Shown here: positions 34,739 through 43,626 of the stretch, piece after piece
Layout of the letters: each line of letters begins with the position of its first letter
Position numbering within the stretch: position 1 is the first letter of the stretch
Origin: AC-51 sp963749895
GTDB taxonomy: Bacteria; Actinomycetota; UBA4738; HRBIN12
Assembly: GCA_963749895.1 (NCBI GenBank)
Contig: CAVVOG010000003.1
Location: 1,488,001 to 1,552,000 of the forward strand
Direction of reading: 5' to 3'
Length of the DNA: 64,000 nt
Position numbers and translations under genes: made by a program
Notes under the pieces: generated by a model
The model's database searches: none
Told to the model about the DNA's origin: nothing
What the model saw: the letters and a program-made list of their open reading frames with translations, nothing else

Positions 34739-35959
34739 TCATCGTACGAAGCGCGCGATGTTCGCCTGATCGACGTCGGACACCTTCCGGAACTTCCCCC
34801 CGGCCCACAGGTGCGTCGCGGTCAGGTCGAGATCCCAGATGCCGTCGTAGTTGTTCCCGAAGGGCTCCAGCTTGGGGATCCAGGTGCAGTCGACCTCCCC
34901 GCTGGTCGGGTCCGCGATGAGCAATCCACGGAACAGGCTGCTGCCGCACTCAGTGAACGTCTGGGTCAACCGGCCGGTTCCGAAGTGACCGCCGACGAAG
35001 AGCTGGGTTCCGTCCTCGGAGAGAAGGACCTTCTGCACGTTCCCGGCGGTACCGCGACGGAACAGCTGCTCGCCGGTGGACGCGCGGTACGCGCCGAACC
35101 AGTTCGGTCCGCGCCCGAAGCCCCCGTACACGACCGTCGACGTCGAATCCACCGACCAGCCCGTCATCGGCGGGCCTGAGATCGCCCAGGCCGGCACCGC
35201 CCACGGGTCGAGTCCACCCGTCGCTGCATCGAGCCGCGCGATCGACTCCCGTGCTTGCCCGTCCACCGAGGAGAACGCCCCGACCAGGTACAAGGACGAC
35301 CCGTCGGGTGACAGATCCATGCCGCGGACGTTGCTGTTGGGTGTCGCGGACCAACCCTCCACGACCTCACCGGTCGACGCGTCGAGTGCGGCGACGTGCT
35401 TGTTCCGGACACCGTTGACCCGCCCGAACGCGCCGCCGACGTACAGCGTCGACCCATCGGCTGACAGGGTGAGCGCGAAGACCTTGTGCTTCTCGGCGCC
35501 GATCTGCGGCGCGAATCCCGGATCGACGGCACCGTCCGAGGTGTCGATCGCGGCGAGGTTGCGGACGGGGACACCGTCGATCGCGTCGAAACGTCCTCCG
35601 ACGTACAGGGTCGACCCGTCGGACGACACGGCGAGCGCACGGACGTACGGCGCCAAGGTCGAGTGCGACACCGACGGCGTGAATGACCTGATCCCTTCCC
35701 CCGTCGACAGGTCCAAGGCCCCGAGGTGGTCGGTGAGGATGCGCCGGCCAGGCGTGCCCGGCGGCGTCTCACGGAGCTTGTGGAACTGGCCGCCCACGTA
35801 GATCCGATCGCTCGCGGTGACGTTCGCGAACACCTTGCCGTTCGTCATCCAGGTCGGATCGGGTGTGCTCCCGATCGCGAGCGCGGGCGTCGGCGCGACG
35901 AGCAGCATCGCGAGACCTGCGATCGAGCTGATGATGGCTGCGGCGGAGCGTCTCCTCAT
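34739..35959 (-). CDS. Secreted beta-propeller protein with YVGGxF repeats
   Basis: 406 residues with a signal peptide (AIISSIAGLAMLLVAPTPALA). About six blades repeat the pattern SxDGSTLYVGGxF then VNGV or IDGV then AALDxSTGEV, as in delta-60 repeat and PQQ-like propellers. Motif copies begin near residues 55, 117, 170 and 222. Likely an extracellular surface or binding protein; no catalytic residues are apparent. AGGAGGC lies 6 nt before the ATG, one of the few genes here with a classical leader. The 181-bp region upstream has a repeated GATAGGTG element. Confidence 0.75.
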   Translation of the reverse strand: MRRRSAAAIISSIAGLAMLLVAPTPALAIGSTPDPTWMTNGKVFANVTASDRIYVGGQFHKLRETPPGTPGRRILTDHLGALDLSTGEGIRSFTPSVSHSTLAPYVRALAVSSDGSTLYVGGRFDAIDGVPVRNLAAIDTSDGAVDPGFAPQIGAEKHKVFALTLSADGSTLYVGGAFGRVNGVRNKHVAALDASTGEVVEGWSATPNSNVRGMDLSPDGSSLYLVGAFSSVDGQARESIARLDAATGGLDPWAVPAWAISGPPMTGWSVDSTSTVVYGGFGRGPNWFGAYRASTGEQLFRRGTAGNVQKVLLSEDGTQLFVGGHFGTGRLTQTFTECGSSLFRGLLIADPTSGEVDCTWIPKLEPFGNNYDGIWDLDLTATHLWAGGKFRKVSDVDQANIARFVR

Positions 35960-36140
35960 GGCGAGGCCTCCTGTGGGGATCGGTGGATAGGTGAGGTGAC
36001 GGTTGGTAGATAGGTGTCGGGGGGTCGGGAGCTCGGGGGGGGATCGCTGGGGCCGGGTCTGCCGGCGCAGCGTTCGCGCTCACTCCGACCCTACCGCACC
36101 CGACCGTGAACGCGATAGCGCCGATCCACCCGGCAGACCG

Positions 36141-37307
36141 CTACCGAGCGAGGCCGTGGAGCCGCTCCCCCGCAGCCTCGAGGGTCTCGAGCCGCTTGCA
36201 GAACGCGAACCGCAGCAGGTGCGCGCCCAGCTCCGGCCGCGAGAAGAACGACGAGCCCGGCACGGCCGCCACGCCGGCCACCTCGACGAGGTAACGGGCC
36301 GCCGCGACGTCGTCGTCGAACCCCAGCCGGGTCACGTCGGCCATCACGTAGTAGGCGCCCTCGGGCGCGACGGCCTCGAACCCGGCGTCGACGAGGATCC
36401 GCAGCATCGTCGCCCTGCGCTCGGCGTACTCCTCAGCCGAGCGGGTGAGGATCGACCGCGGAAGCTCGAGCGCCTCGATCCCTGCCACCTGCAGCGGCGT
36501 CGGCGCCGCCACGGTCACGAAGTCGTGCGTGGCACGGATCCCGCGCATCAGCGGCTCGGACGCGATCGCCCACCCGACCCGCCAGCCCGTCACGCTGTAG
36601 GTCTTCGACAGGGCACTGATCGTGACCGTGCGGTCGCGCATCCCCGGCAAGGTCGCGATCGGCACGTGGCGGCGGCCGTCGTAGGTGATGTGCTCGTAGA
36701 TCTCGTCGGTGATCGCCACCACGTCGTGCTCCTGACACAGCCTCGCGATCTCACCGAGCTCCTCGTAGGTGAACACCTTGCCGGTCGGGTTGTGCGGTGA
36801 ATTCACGACGATCGCGCGGGTCCGTTCGGTGAACGCAGCGGCCAGCTCGGCCGGGTCGAACGTCCACTCCGGCGGCCGGAGCGTGACGGTCCGCGTCGTC
36901 ACCCCGGCCAGGATCGCGTCGGGCGCATAGTTCTCGTAGAAGGGCTCGAAGACGACGACCTCGTCGCCGGGATCGAGCACGCCGAGGAACGTGGCGATCA
37001 TCGCCTCCGTGGAGCCGCAGGTGACGCAGACCTCGACCTCGGGATCGACGAAGAGCTGGTAGTCGCGTTCGTACGTCTGGGCGATCGCCTGCCGGAACCC
37101 GGGGACCCCCCACGTGATCGGGTACTGGTTGTGGTCCTCGGCGATCGCATGCGCGGCAGCGCGCTTCAGTTCCTCGGGCGCCGGGAAGTCGGGGAACCCC
37201 TGACCGAGGTTGATCGCCCCGTGGAGGTTCGCCAGGCGCGTCATCTCGCGGATCACCGACTCGGTGAACGACGACGCTTTCGCGGAGGGACGCAGCGCGG
37301 AGGTCAT
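36141..37307 (-). CDS. Class I/II PLP aminotransferase (aspartate/kynurenine aminotransferase group)
   Basis: 388 residues, fold type I. Visible: NLGQGFPDFPAP, NQYPITWGVPGFRQAIA, NSPHNPTGKVFT, DEIYEHITYDG, and the PLP-Schiff-base SALSKTYSVTGWRVGW with the lysine. This NLGQGFPD/SKTYSVTGWR form is typical of methionine, kynurenine or aspartate aminotransferases of broad range. The amino acid is not determined by the sequence alone. TAGGCT lies 6 nt before the ATG. It is divergent from glcF. Confidence 0.88.
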   Translation of the reverse strand: MTSALRPSAKASSFTESVIREMTRLANLHGAINLGQGFPDFPAPEELKRAAAHAIAEDHNQYPITWGVPGFRQAIAQTYERDYQLFVDPEVEVCVTCGSTEAMIATFLGVLDPGDEVVVFEPFYENYAPDAILAGVTTRTVTLRPPEWTFDPAELAAAFTERTRAIVVNSPHNPTGKVFTYEELGEIARLCQEHDVVAITDEIYEHITYDGRRHVPIATLPGMRDRTVTISALSKTYSVTGWRVGWAIASEPLMRGIRATHDFVTVAAPTPLQVAGIEALELPRSILTRSAEEYAERRATMLRILVDAGFEAVAPEGAYYVMADVTRLGFDDDVAAARYLVEVAGVAAVPGSSFFSRPELGAHLLRFAFCKRLETLEAAGERLHGLAR

Positions 37308-37357
37308 GACGGCAGCCTACCGAGCGGGTGGGCCGCCGGGTCGTACCATCGCATGCC

Positions 37358-38644
37358 ATGGCCGAGCCCGCCGAGATCCTCGGGACCGAGATGCCCGATG
37401 GGGTGCGGTTCGTCGGTGCCGCGCCCGACGGCGATGCGAACTGGCGACCCGGCCTGAGCACGCCGACCGACGTCGACCTGGCCGCCTGCGTCGCGTGCGG
37501 CCTGTGCCTGCCCCACTGCCCGACCTACCGTCTGACGGGTGAGGAGGCGCAGTCGCCACGCGGCCGGATCACCGCGATGAAGGCGGTGCGCGACGCCCTC
37601 GTGGTCCCCGACGAGCGCTTCACCGAGATGATGGATGCCTGCCTCGTGTGCCGAGCCTGTGAGACCGTCTGCCCGTCTCACGTCCCGTTCGGCCGGATGA
37701 TGGAGGCCGCGCGCGAGCAGGCGGAACCGACCCGGAGCCGACGAGCCAGGTTCGTGCGGTGGCTCGGGTTCCACTGGGTGCTCCCGCACCCCTCGCTCGT
37801 ACGCACCGCGGCGGCGCTCCAACCGTTGCTGCGCCCGCTGCTCCCCGGCCACGTGCGGGACCTGCTGGCCGCTAGCGGCCACCCGTTCGCCCGGCTCCCG
37901 CGCCGGACCGAGCCACCGTTCGGGGTGGAGCCGAGGGGGACCGCGGCGCTCCTCGCGGGATGCGCCCAGGACCGGTGGTTCCATCCGGTCAACCTCGCCA
38001 CGATCCGCGTGCTCGCCCGCCGAGGCTGGACCGTGACCGTTCCCCGCTCGCAGGCGTGCTGCGGGGCGCTCCCCGCGCACAACGGCCGGCTCCAGATCGC
38101 CCGACGCCTCGCGACCCGCGCGTACCATGCGTTCGACGGCGCCGACCTCGTCGTCGTGAACGCGGCCGGATGCTCCGCACACATGAAGACCTTCGAGGAG
38201 CTCGCGCCCGGGACCGGGCTGCCCGTGAAGGACCTGATGGAGGTCCTGGCCGACGAGCCGGGTCCCGCGCCGGCACGTCTCGAGATGACCGTCGCCGTCC
38301 ACGATCCCTGCCACGCGGTCCACGCCCAGCGGATCCGTACGCAGCCGAGGGAGGTCCTCCAACGGATACCGGGGCTCCGGCTCGTCGAGATCCCAGACGG
38401 CGACCGATGCTGCGGAGCCGCGGGGATCCACGGGGTCACCGATCCCGAGGCCTCCACGGCGCTGGCGCGCGCGAAGGCCGACGCGATCGTGAGCACCGGC
38501 GCCACGGTGATCGCCTCGGCGAACCCCGGGTGCTCGATGCAGCTCGTGGCGGCGCTCCGACGGCTCGGTCACGACGCCGAGGTCGTCCACCCGGTCGAGC
38601 TGGTGGACCGGGTAGAAGCCGCAGCCGACGCGTCGGTGGACTGA
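37358..38644 (+). CDS. glcF: Fe-S subunit of a glycolate-oxidase-type complex
   Basis: 428 residues. Two [4Fe-4S] ferredoxin sites: CVACGLCLPHCP near residue 50 and CLVCRACETVCP near residue 100; then two CCG domains (QACCGALPAHNG and DRCCGAAGIHG) that bind a non-cubane cluster or substrate in heterodisulfide-reductase-like proteins. The PTYRLTGEEAQSPRGRI segment is characteristic of GlcF. It presumably completes GlcD/GlcE encoded 4 kb upstream, although the two are split by two opposite-strand genes. TACCAT 8 nt before the ATG; an earlier ATG at 37353 is out of frame. Confidence 0.9.
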   Translation: MAEPAEILGTEMPDGVRFVGAAPDGDANWRPGLSTPTDVDLAACVACGLCLPHCPTYRLTGEEAQSPRGRITAMKAVRDALVVPDERFTEMMDACLVCRACETVCPSHVPFGRMMEAAREQAEPTRSRRARFVRWLGFHWVLPHPSLVRTAAALQPLLRPLLPGHVRDLLAASGHPFARLPRRTEPPFGVEPRGTAALLAGCAQDRWFHPVNLATIRVLARRGWTVTVPRSQACCGALPAHNGRLQIARRLATRAYHAFDGADLVVVNAAGCSAHMKTFEELAPGTGLPVKDLMEVLADEPGPAPARLEMTVAVHDPCHAVHAQRIRTQPREVLQRIPGLRLVEIPDGDRCCGAAGIHGVTDPEASTALARAKADAIVSTGATVIASANPGCSMQLVAALRRLGHDAEVVHPVELVDRVEAAADASVD

Positions 38645-38649
38645 GTCGT

Positions 38650-39138
38650 CTACCAGCGCGGGTCCACGGCTTCCAGCGCTTCCGTCCCCGTGCACTCCGT
38701 CCCGAAACCGTAGAGCGGGTCCTCATCCGCCCGCAGGTGTATGTAGAAGCACGCGCCAGGACGGGTCTGGACCGCCGCACCCCACTCCGTGCCGGTCGTG
38801 GCGACGCTCACCGCGTCGAGCGAACGTGAGGCCTCGTCGGGGGCCAGGAAGGTCAGCGAGGGCTCCTGCTCGGCGAGCGCCTCGGGGGTCGCCGCCACGA
38901 AGGACCCGGTGCGTGCCTCGATCGTCTCCGCCGCCGCCTGCGCGCTCCGAAGGGAGAACTGCGCGTGTCCGATCGACTCTTTCAGGTCGCGGTTCACCCA
39001 GATCTCGGCGAGCAGGAAGATCGAGCCGATCACGATCGTGCCGGCGACGAGCCAGAACCCCCGGTTGGAACGGGGCCGCGGGGCGTCAGGGGCGAACTCG
39101 TCCTCGTAGGCCTCGAGGATCTCGTCATCGTCGGGCAT
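38650..39138 (-). CDS. Membrane-anchored small protein with C-terminal Cys-pair domain (paralogue of 47657-48229)
   Basis: 162 residues: an acidic cytoplasmic N-terminus (DDDEILEAYEDEF), one TM helix (FWLVAGTIVIGSIFLLAEIWV), then an extracytoplasmic part. The C-terminal 70 residues (TEWGAAVQTRPGACFYIHL, then YGFGTECTGTEA and a final W) align with the protein at 47657. Two Cys in that domain probably form a disulfide. No known family, though the N-terminal helix plus beta-rich tail recalls pilins or pseudopilins. TACCCT 6 nt before the ATG. Convergent with glcF. Confidence 0.7.
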   Translation of the reverse strand: MPDDDEILEAYEDEFAPDAPRPRSNRGFWLVAGTIVIGSIFLLAEIWVNRDLKESIGHAQFSLRSAQAAAETIEARTGSFVAATPEALAEQEPSLTFLAPDEASRSLDAVSVATTGTEWGAAVQTRPGACFYIHLRADEDPLYGFGTECTGTEALEAVDPRW

Positions 39139-39168
39139 GCCCCCAGGGTAGCGGCGCGCGGCAGGTCC

Positions 39169-40347
39169 TCAGCCGGCGAGGACGCGGCCGAGGTGCTCCA
39201 GGCTCTCGAGGTTGTGTCCCGACAGGAACACGTCGACGCTCGGGAGGGCAGCCGCCATCCCGCGGGCGAGGGGCTCGTACCGCGGCGAGCCCTTCAAGGG
39301 GTTCGCCCAGACCACGGTGTGCGCGAGGCGCCGGAGCCTCGCCATCTGCGATCGCAGCAGCTCCGGGTCGCCCCGCTCCAGGCCGTCGGAGCACAGGACG
39401 ATCACCGCTCCGCGGATCGCGGCGCGCTGGCTCCACCCGTCCAGGAGCGTCTTCAGCGACTCACCGATCCGCGTGCCGCCTTCCCAGTCCGCCACGATCC
39501 GTCCGATCTCGTGCATCGCGCGATCGGGATCCTTCGTGCGCAGCGTCCGCGTCACGCGGGTGAGCCGGGTCCCGAAGCAGAAGACCTCGACCCTTCGCCC
39601 GGCAGCCATCGCCGCGTAGCCGAACTGCAGCAGCGCCCGCGAGTACGGCGCCATGGACCCGCTGATGTCGAGGATCAGGACCAACGGGCGCGTCCGTGTC
39701 CGCCGGGCTCGCCATGCTCGGTCGAACGGCTCGCCCTGGGTCCGGAGCGAACGCCGGAGCGTGCGCCGCATGTCGAAGCGCTCCCCTTTCGCCGACGGTC
39801 GCGTCCGGCGCGTGCGCTCGACCGGCACGGCGATCGTCAGACGCCGGATCAGCGCCGCCACCCGGTCGCGCTCCTGCTCGGACAGCTCGGCGAACGACTT
39901 CGCGCGGAGGGTCTCGGCAGCGCTCGCAACGAGGCGCAGCGATGCGTCCTCCCCTTCGGCGACCTCGTCATCGTCGTCGGCACCGCTCCACGACGCGGCC
40001 GTCGAGTGGGCGATCGCCTCGACGAGCGCCTCGTCGTCGGGCTCGAGCTCGTCGGGCGGAGGGACCGGGAGATCGAGTTCGACCGCGAGCTCCGCGGACG
40101 GGTCGGGCCCGAGCGACCGGTACCAGGCATCGAACACCGCGTCGTACGTCTCGAAACGGTCGGGGTGTGACACGAGGGTCGCACGCCCGGCCCAGTAGAG
40201 GCTGTCACGATCGACGAGCCCTAAGGCCGCGACCGCGCGGCAGAAGGTCAGGATGCGCCCCGTGCCCACCGGCACACCGTGCTCGCGCAGATCGCGACCG
40301 AGCACCACGAGCGGCGGCAGCGGCCCGGAGATGCGGTTCTCAGCCAT
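39169..40347 (-). CDS. VWA-domain protein (CoxE-like)
   Basis: 392 residues. The C-terminal half is a von Willebrand A domain with MIDAS motif LILDISGSMAPYSRALL, a downstream Thr/Asp (GGTRIGESL; VLCSDGLERGDPELL). The N-terminal part resembles the CoxE/YehP group, which pairs with MoxR ATPases to assemble or activate metallo-enzymes. Its ATG overlaps the moxR gene stop, so they act as a unit. In aerobic CO-dehydrogenase loci CoxD (MoxR) and CoxE (VWA) mature the Mo-Cu centre; this pair is 6 kb from the cox-like genes below. Confidence 0.85.
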   Translation of the reverse strand: MAENRISGPLPPLVVLGRDLREHGVPVGTGRILTFCRAVAALGLVDRDSLYWAGRATLVSHPDRFETYDAVFDAWYRSLGPDPSAELAVELDLPVPPPDELEPDDEALVEAIAHSTAASWSGADDDDEVAEGEDASLRLVASAAETLRAKSFAELSEQERDRVAALIRRLTIAVPVERTRRTRPSAKGERFDMRRTLRRSLRTQGEPFDRAWRARRTRTRPLVLILDISGSMAPYSRALLQFGYAAMAAGRRVEVFCFGTRLTRVTRTLRTKDPDRAMHEIGRIVADWEGGTRIGESLKTLLDGWSQRAAIRGAVIVLCSDGLERGDPELLRSQMARLRRLAHTVVWANPLKGSPRYEPLARGMAAALPSVDVFLSGHNLESLEHLGRVLAG

Positions 40348-41224
40348 CGCCGACGACGTCGGCGAGCCGCGGGGCGACGAGCGCCTGGTCCTCGTGATCC
40401 TTGACGACGGTCCCCAGGGTGTCCGCCGCGATCCCCACGTCGAGCCGCCCGGCGCCCAGGAACGCGAGCGCGTTCGCCCAGTCGATCGTCTCGGCCACCC
40501 CGGGCACCTTCGCGAGATCCAGCTCTCGGAGCCGCTCCACCGCGACGGCGACGTCGCGCGCCAGATCCTCGCCGACGTGCGGCGCGCGAGCGCGCACGAT
40601 CTCGACCTCGCGCTCCAGATCGGGATGGTCGATCCAGTGGTACAGGCACCGCCGCTTCAAGGCATCGTGCAGCTCGCGGGTTCGGTTCGAGGTGACGATC
40701 ACGGCCGGCGGCGTCTCGGCGGTCACCTGGCCGACCTCGGGGATCGTCACCGCGAACTCCGAGAGGATCTCCAGCAGGAAGGCTTCGAACTCGTCGTCGG
40801 CACGGTCGAGCTCATCGACGAGCAGGACGCATCCGGACCCGGCGCGGATCGCGGCCAGCAATGGCCGCTCGACCAGGAACTCCGGACCGAACAGGTCGTC
40901 GACGTGGTGGTCCGCAGTGGCCGCGTCCATCGCGCGGACCGCGATCAGCTGCCGTGAGTAGTTCCACTCGTACAGCGCCTGCGACGCGTCGATCCCCTCG
41001 TAGCACTGCAGGCGGATCAGGTCGCGACCCAGCAGGGTGGCGAGGACCTTCGCGACCTCCGTCTTGCCGACCCCCGCCTCACCCTCCAGCAGCAGCGGCT
41101 TGCCGAGCGACAGCGACAGGTAGATCGCCGTGGCGAGGCCTCGGTCGGCCAGGTAGACCTGGTCGCGGAGGGTGGCCTGCAGGTCCTCGACCGAAGCGAA
41201 GGGCAGCTCAGGGCGCTGGGGCAT
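40340..41224 (-). CDS. MoxR-family AAA+ ATPase (CoxD-like)
   Basis: 294 residues. Walker A LLLEGEAGVGKTEVAK, Walker B CVLLVDELDRADDEFEAFLLEIL, sensor 1 PAVIVTSNRTRELHDALKRRC with the arginine finger region, and lid domain. The GIDASQALYEWNYSRQLI insert is typical of the CoxD branch of MoxR proteins, which unfold or remodel an apo-enzyme so a metal can be inserted. TAGGCT 8 nt before the ATG. Operonic with the VWA protein. Confidence 0.88.
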   Translation of the reverse strand: MPQRPELPFASVEDLQATLRDQVYLADRGLATAIYLSLSLGKPLLLEGEAGVGKTEVAKVLATLLGRDLIRLQCYEGIDASQALYEWNYSRQLIAVRAMDAATADHHVDDLFGPEFLVERPLLAAIRAGSGCVLLVDELDRADDEFEAFLLEILSEFAVTIPEVGQVTAETPPAVIVTSNRTRELHDALKRRCLYHWIDHPDLEREVEIVRARAPHVGEDLARDVAVAVERLRELDLAKVPGVAETIDWANALAFLGAGRLDVGIAADTLGTVVKDHEDQALVAPRLADVVGDG

Positions 41225-41235
41225 CGCGCGACAGC

Positions 41236-43626
41236 CTAGCCGGTCAGCGCGAACTCCCGGGTCTCACCGGGGACCAGGTCGGTGAGGACGTCGCCGACCG
41301 CGATCTGGATCGGGGGACGGTCGATCGGTGCGGCCGAGACCCGGAGCCGATCGGCGGTCAGATCGATCGACACGAGGTGCCCCCGGAACCGGACGTCGAA
41401 CTCGAGCCGGGACAGCTCGGTCGGCAACGTCGGCGAGAAGCGAAGCACCTCGTCGCGGATCTCGAGACCCGTGTAGCAGCGCTGGATCAGATCGACCGTC
41501 CCCGCCATCGCCCCCAGGTGGATCCCCTCGGACGTGGTGCCGCCCTGGACGTCGGCGACGTCGGCCTCGAGCGCCTCCCGGAACAGCTCCCACGAGCGTT
41601 CGCGGTCGGTCCGCGCGAGCACCCAGGCGTGGACGACGCGCGACAGCGTCGAGCCGTGCGACGTCCGGCTCAGGTAATGATCGATCGACCTCGGGATCAC
41701 GTCCGGCGGGGGCTCGTAGCCGAGCCGCTCGAGCAGCCCCCTCAGCTCGTCGGCCGAGAACAGGTAGAACAGCATCAGGACGTCCGCCTGCTTCGAGACC
41801 TTGTAGCGGTTCGGGGTGTCGCCTTCCGCCTCGAGGATCCTGTCGAGCCGGTGGATATCTCCGAAGGTCGCCCGGTATCGGTCCCAGTCGAGCTCCTCGA
41901 GCGTCTCGTACCCCTCGAACTGGCTGATCACCCCGTCATGGAACGGCACGACCATCTTGCGGCTGATGTCCTCCCAGCGTTCGCGCTCGTCCACGGTCAG
42001 ACCCAGCGCCTCGGACAGCTCCCGGTGATCGTGCTCCGGCAGTCCGTCCAGGAACGCGAGGGCGCGCCCGAGGACCCACACCGTCATCACGTTCATGTAG
42101 GCGTTGTTGTCCAGACCCGGTTCCTCACGGTCGGGATACCCGTCGTGGAACTCGTCCGGGCCCATCACCCGATGGATCCCGTAGCGGTCGTGGACCCGGT
42201 CGTAGGTGACCAGGCTCGCCAGGAAGCGCGCGATCTCCAGCAGCATCGGGCCGCCCCGGTATCGCATGAACCGGTGGTCGGCGCTCACCTGGTAGTACTG
42301 CCACAGGTTGTACGCGATCGCGACGTTGATGTGGCGCTGCAGCCACGAGTTGTCGGGCATCCATCGACCCGACCGCGGGTTCAGATGGAGCGTCTGGCTC
42401 TCCTCACGACCGTCGCTCCCGCTCTGCCACGGGTAGGACGCTCCGTCGAACCCCTCGGCCGCCGCTCGCCATCGCGCGCGCGGGAGCCGTCGGTACCGGT
42501 AGTCGAGGAGCGAGCGGGTGAGCGTCGGCGTCCGGAGGTTCAGCAGCGGGAAGATGAAGAGCTCGTCCCAGAAGATGTGCCCCCGGTACGCCTCTCCGTG
42601 CAGTCCACGTGCCGGCACGCCGACGTCGCGGTCGATCGTGTGCTGCGACACGGTCTGGAGCAGATGGAACAGGTGCAGACGCAGGAGCGTCTGGGTCCGC
42701 TCCTCCCCTTCGATGCGGAAGTCGTACCAACGCCAGAGGTGATCCCACGCCAGGACGTGCGCAGCCAAGAGGTCCTCGAACCCAGGGGCTGCAGCCGCCG
42801 CGTCGCGCGCGGTCGCCATCGGCTCGTACGTCGCGTGGTCGATCGACGTCGACATCGCCACGACCTTCTCCACTGTCACGGGCTCGCCCTCACGCAGGTC
42901 GAACGCGAGGTCCAGTCCCGCGTAGCCTCGGTCGCGGATCGGATCGACATCCGTCGGCACCGGGGCGCCCTCCTGATGCACGCGGGTCCGAGCGACCTGG
43001 GCGATCCCGATGTTGGAGTCACGCGTCTCTACGGCGACCCCCATGACGTCGCCACGGACCCAGCTGCGTCGTGGCACCAGATGGTCGCCGCGCAGGCTCC
43101 GGTACCGGGCCACGCCGGCGTTCTCGACACGCCCGTCGAGAGCGGATCGGACCCGGCACCGACCGGACCAGTCCTCGGCGACGAACGTCGTCTCGAGCCC
43201 CGCCAGGTGCGGGTCGGCCATGCTGACGAATCGACGCTGCGTGACGGTCGTCCGCTGCCCGCGCTCGTCTCGCACCCGGAAGGATCGGACGAGGACGCCT
43301 CGGCGCAGGTCGAGGCGCTGCTCGTAGAGCTCGAACGTGGCGTCGCGCGCATCGAACCACGGCAGCCGGCCGAGGCGGAATCCCATCGGCAACCAGTTCG
43401 GAACGTTGACGAGGTCCTCGTTCTCGATCCTGCGCCCCCCCACCGGCGAACGCAGGCGGTCGTAGCAGCCCGAGACGTACGTCCCGGGGTAGTGCACGCC
43501 GTCGGCGGCGCTCTCGGGCGCCGCTCCTCGCGTCGCGAACGCGCCGTTGCCCAGGGTGCACAAGGCTTCGCGGAGCCCCTCCTCCTCCGGGACGAAGCCC
43601 TCGTACGCGAGGATCCACCCGTTCAT
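41236..43626 (-). CDS. Glycoside hydrolase family 65 (trehalose/maltose/kojibiose phosphorylase or hydrolase)
   Basis: 796 residues, full length for GH65. Visible: N-terminal beta-sandwich beginning ILAYEGFVPEEEG and REALCTLGNGAFATRGA, the catalytic (alpha/alpha)6 barrel with GHIFWDELFIFPLL, general acid Glu492 in HRVMGPDEFHDGY, and KQADVLMLFYLFS (phosphate-loop region). Phosphorylase versus hydrolase cannot be settled from motifs seen here. Its ATG overlaps the stop of the pgmB-otsB fusion (ATGA), as expected if beta-glucose-1-P produced from trehalose is passed to PgmB. Confidence 0.88.
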   Translation of the reverse strand: MNGWILAYEGFVPEEEGLREALCTLGNGAFATRGAAPESAADGVHYPGTYVSGCYDRLRSPVGGRRIENEDLVNVPNWLPMGFRLGRLPWFDARDATFELYEQRLDLRRGVLVRSFRVRDERGQRTTVTQRRFVSMADPHLAGLETTFVAEDWSGRCRVRSALDGRVENAGVARYRSLRGDHLVPRRSWVRGDVMGVAVETRDSNIGIAQVARTRVHQEGAPVPTDVDPIRDRGYAGLDLAFDLREGEPVTVEKVVAMSTSIDHATYEPMATARDAAAAAPGFEDLLAAHVLAWDHLWRWYDFRIEGEERTQTLLRLHLFHLLQTVSQHTIDRDVGVPARGLHGEAYRGHIFWDELFIFPLLNLRTPTLTRSLLDYRYRRLPRARWRAAAEGFDGASYPWQSGSDGREESQTLHLNPRSGRWMPDNSWLQRHINVAIAYNLWQYYQVSADHRFMRYRGGPMLLEIARFLASLVTYDRVHDRYGIHRVMGPDEFHDGYPDREEPGLDNNAYMNVMTVWVLGRALAFLDGLPEHDHRELSEALGLTVDERERWEDISRKMVVPFHDGVISQFEGYETLEELDWDRYRATFGDIHRLDRILEAEGDTPNRYKVSKQADVLMLFYLFSADELRGLLERLGYEPPPDVIPRSIDHYLSRTSHGSTLSRVVHAWVLARTDRERSWELFREALEADVADVQGGTTSEGIHLGAMAGTVDLIQRCYTGLEIRDEVLRFSPTLPTELSRLEFDVRFRGHLVSIDLTADRLRVSAAPIDRPPIQIAVGDVLTDLVPGETREFALTG

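Noticed and set aside
36010..36060. G-rich run (GGGGGGTCGGGAGCTCGGGGGGGG) as a G-quadruplex or regulatory site
   Set aside because: Located in an ordinary gap between the aminotransferase and the propeller gene; G-runs are expected at this GC content and no pattern of four equal tracts is clear.
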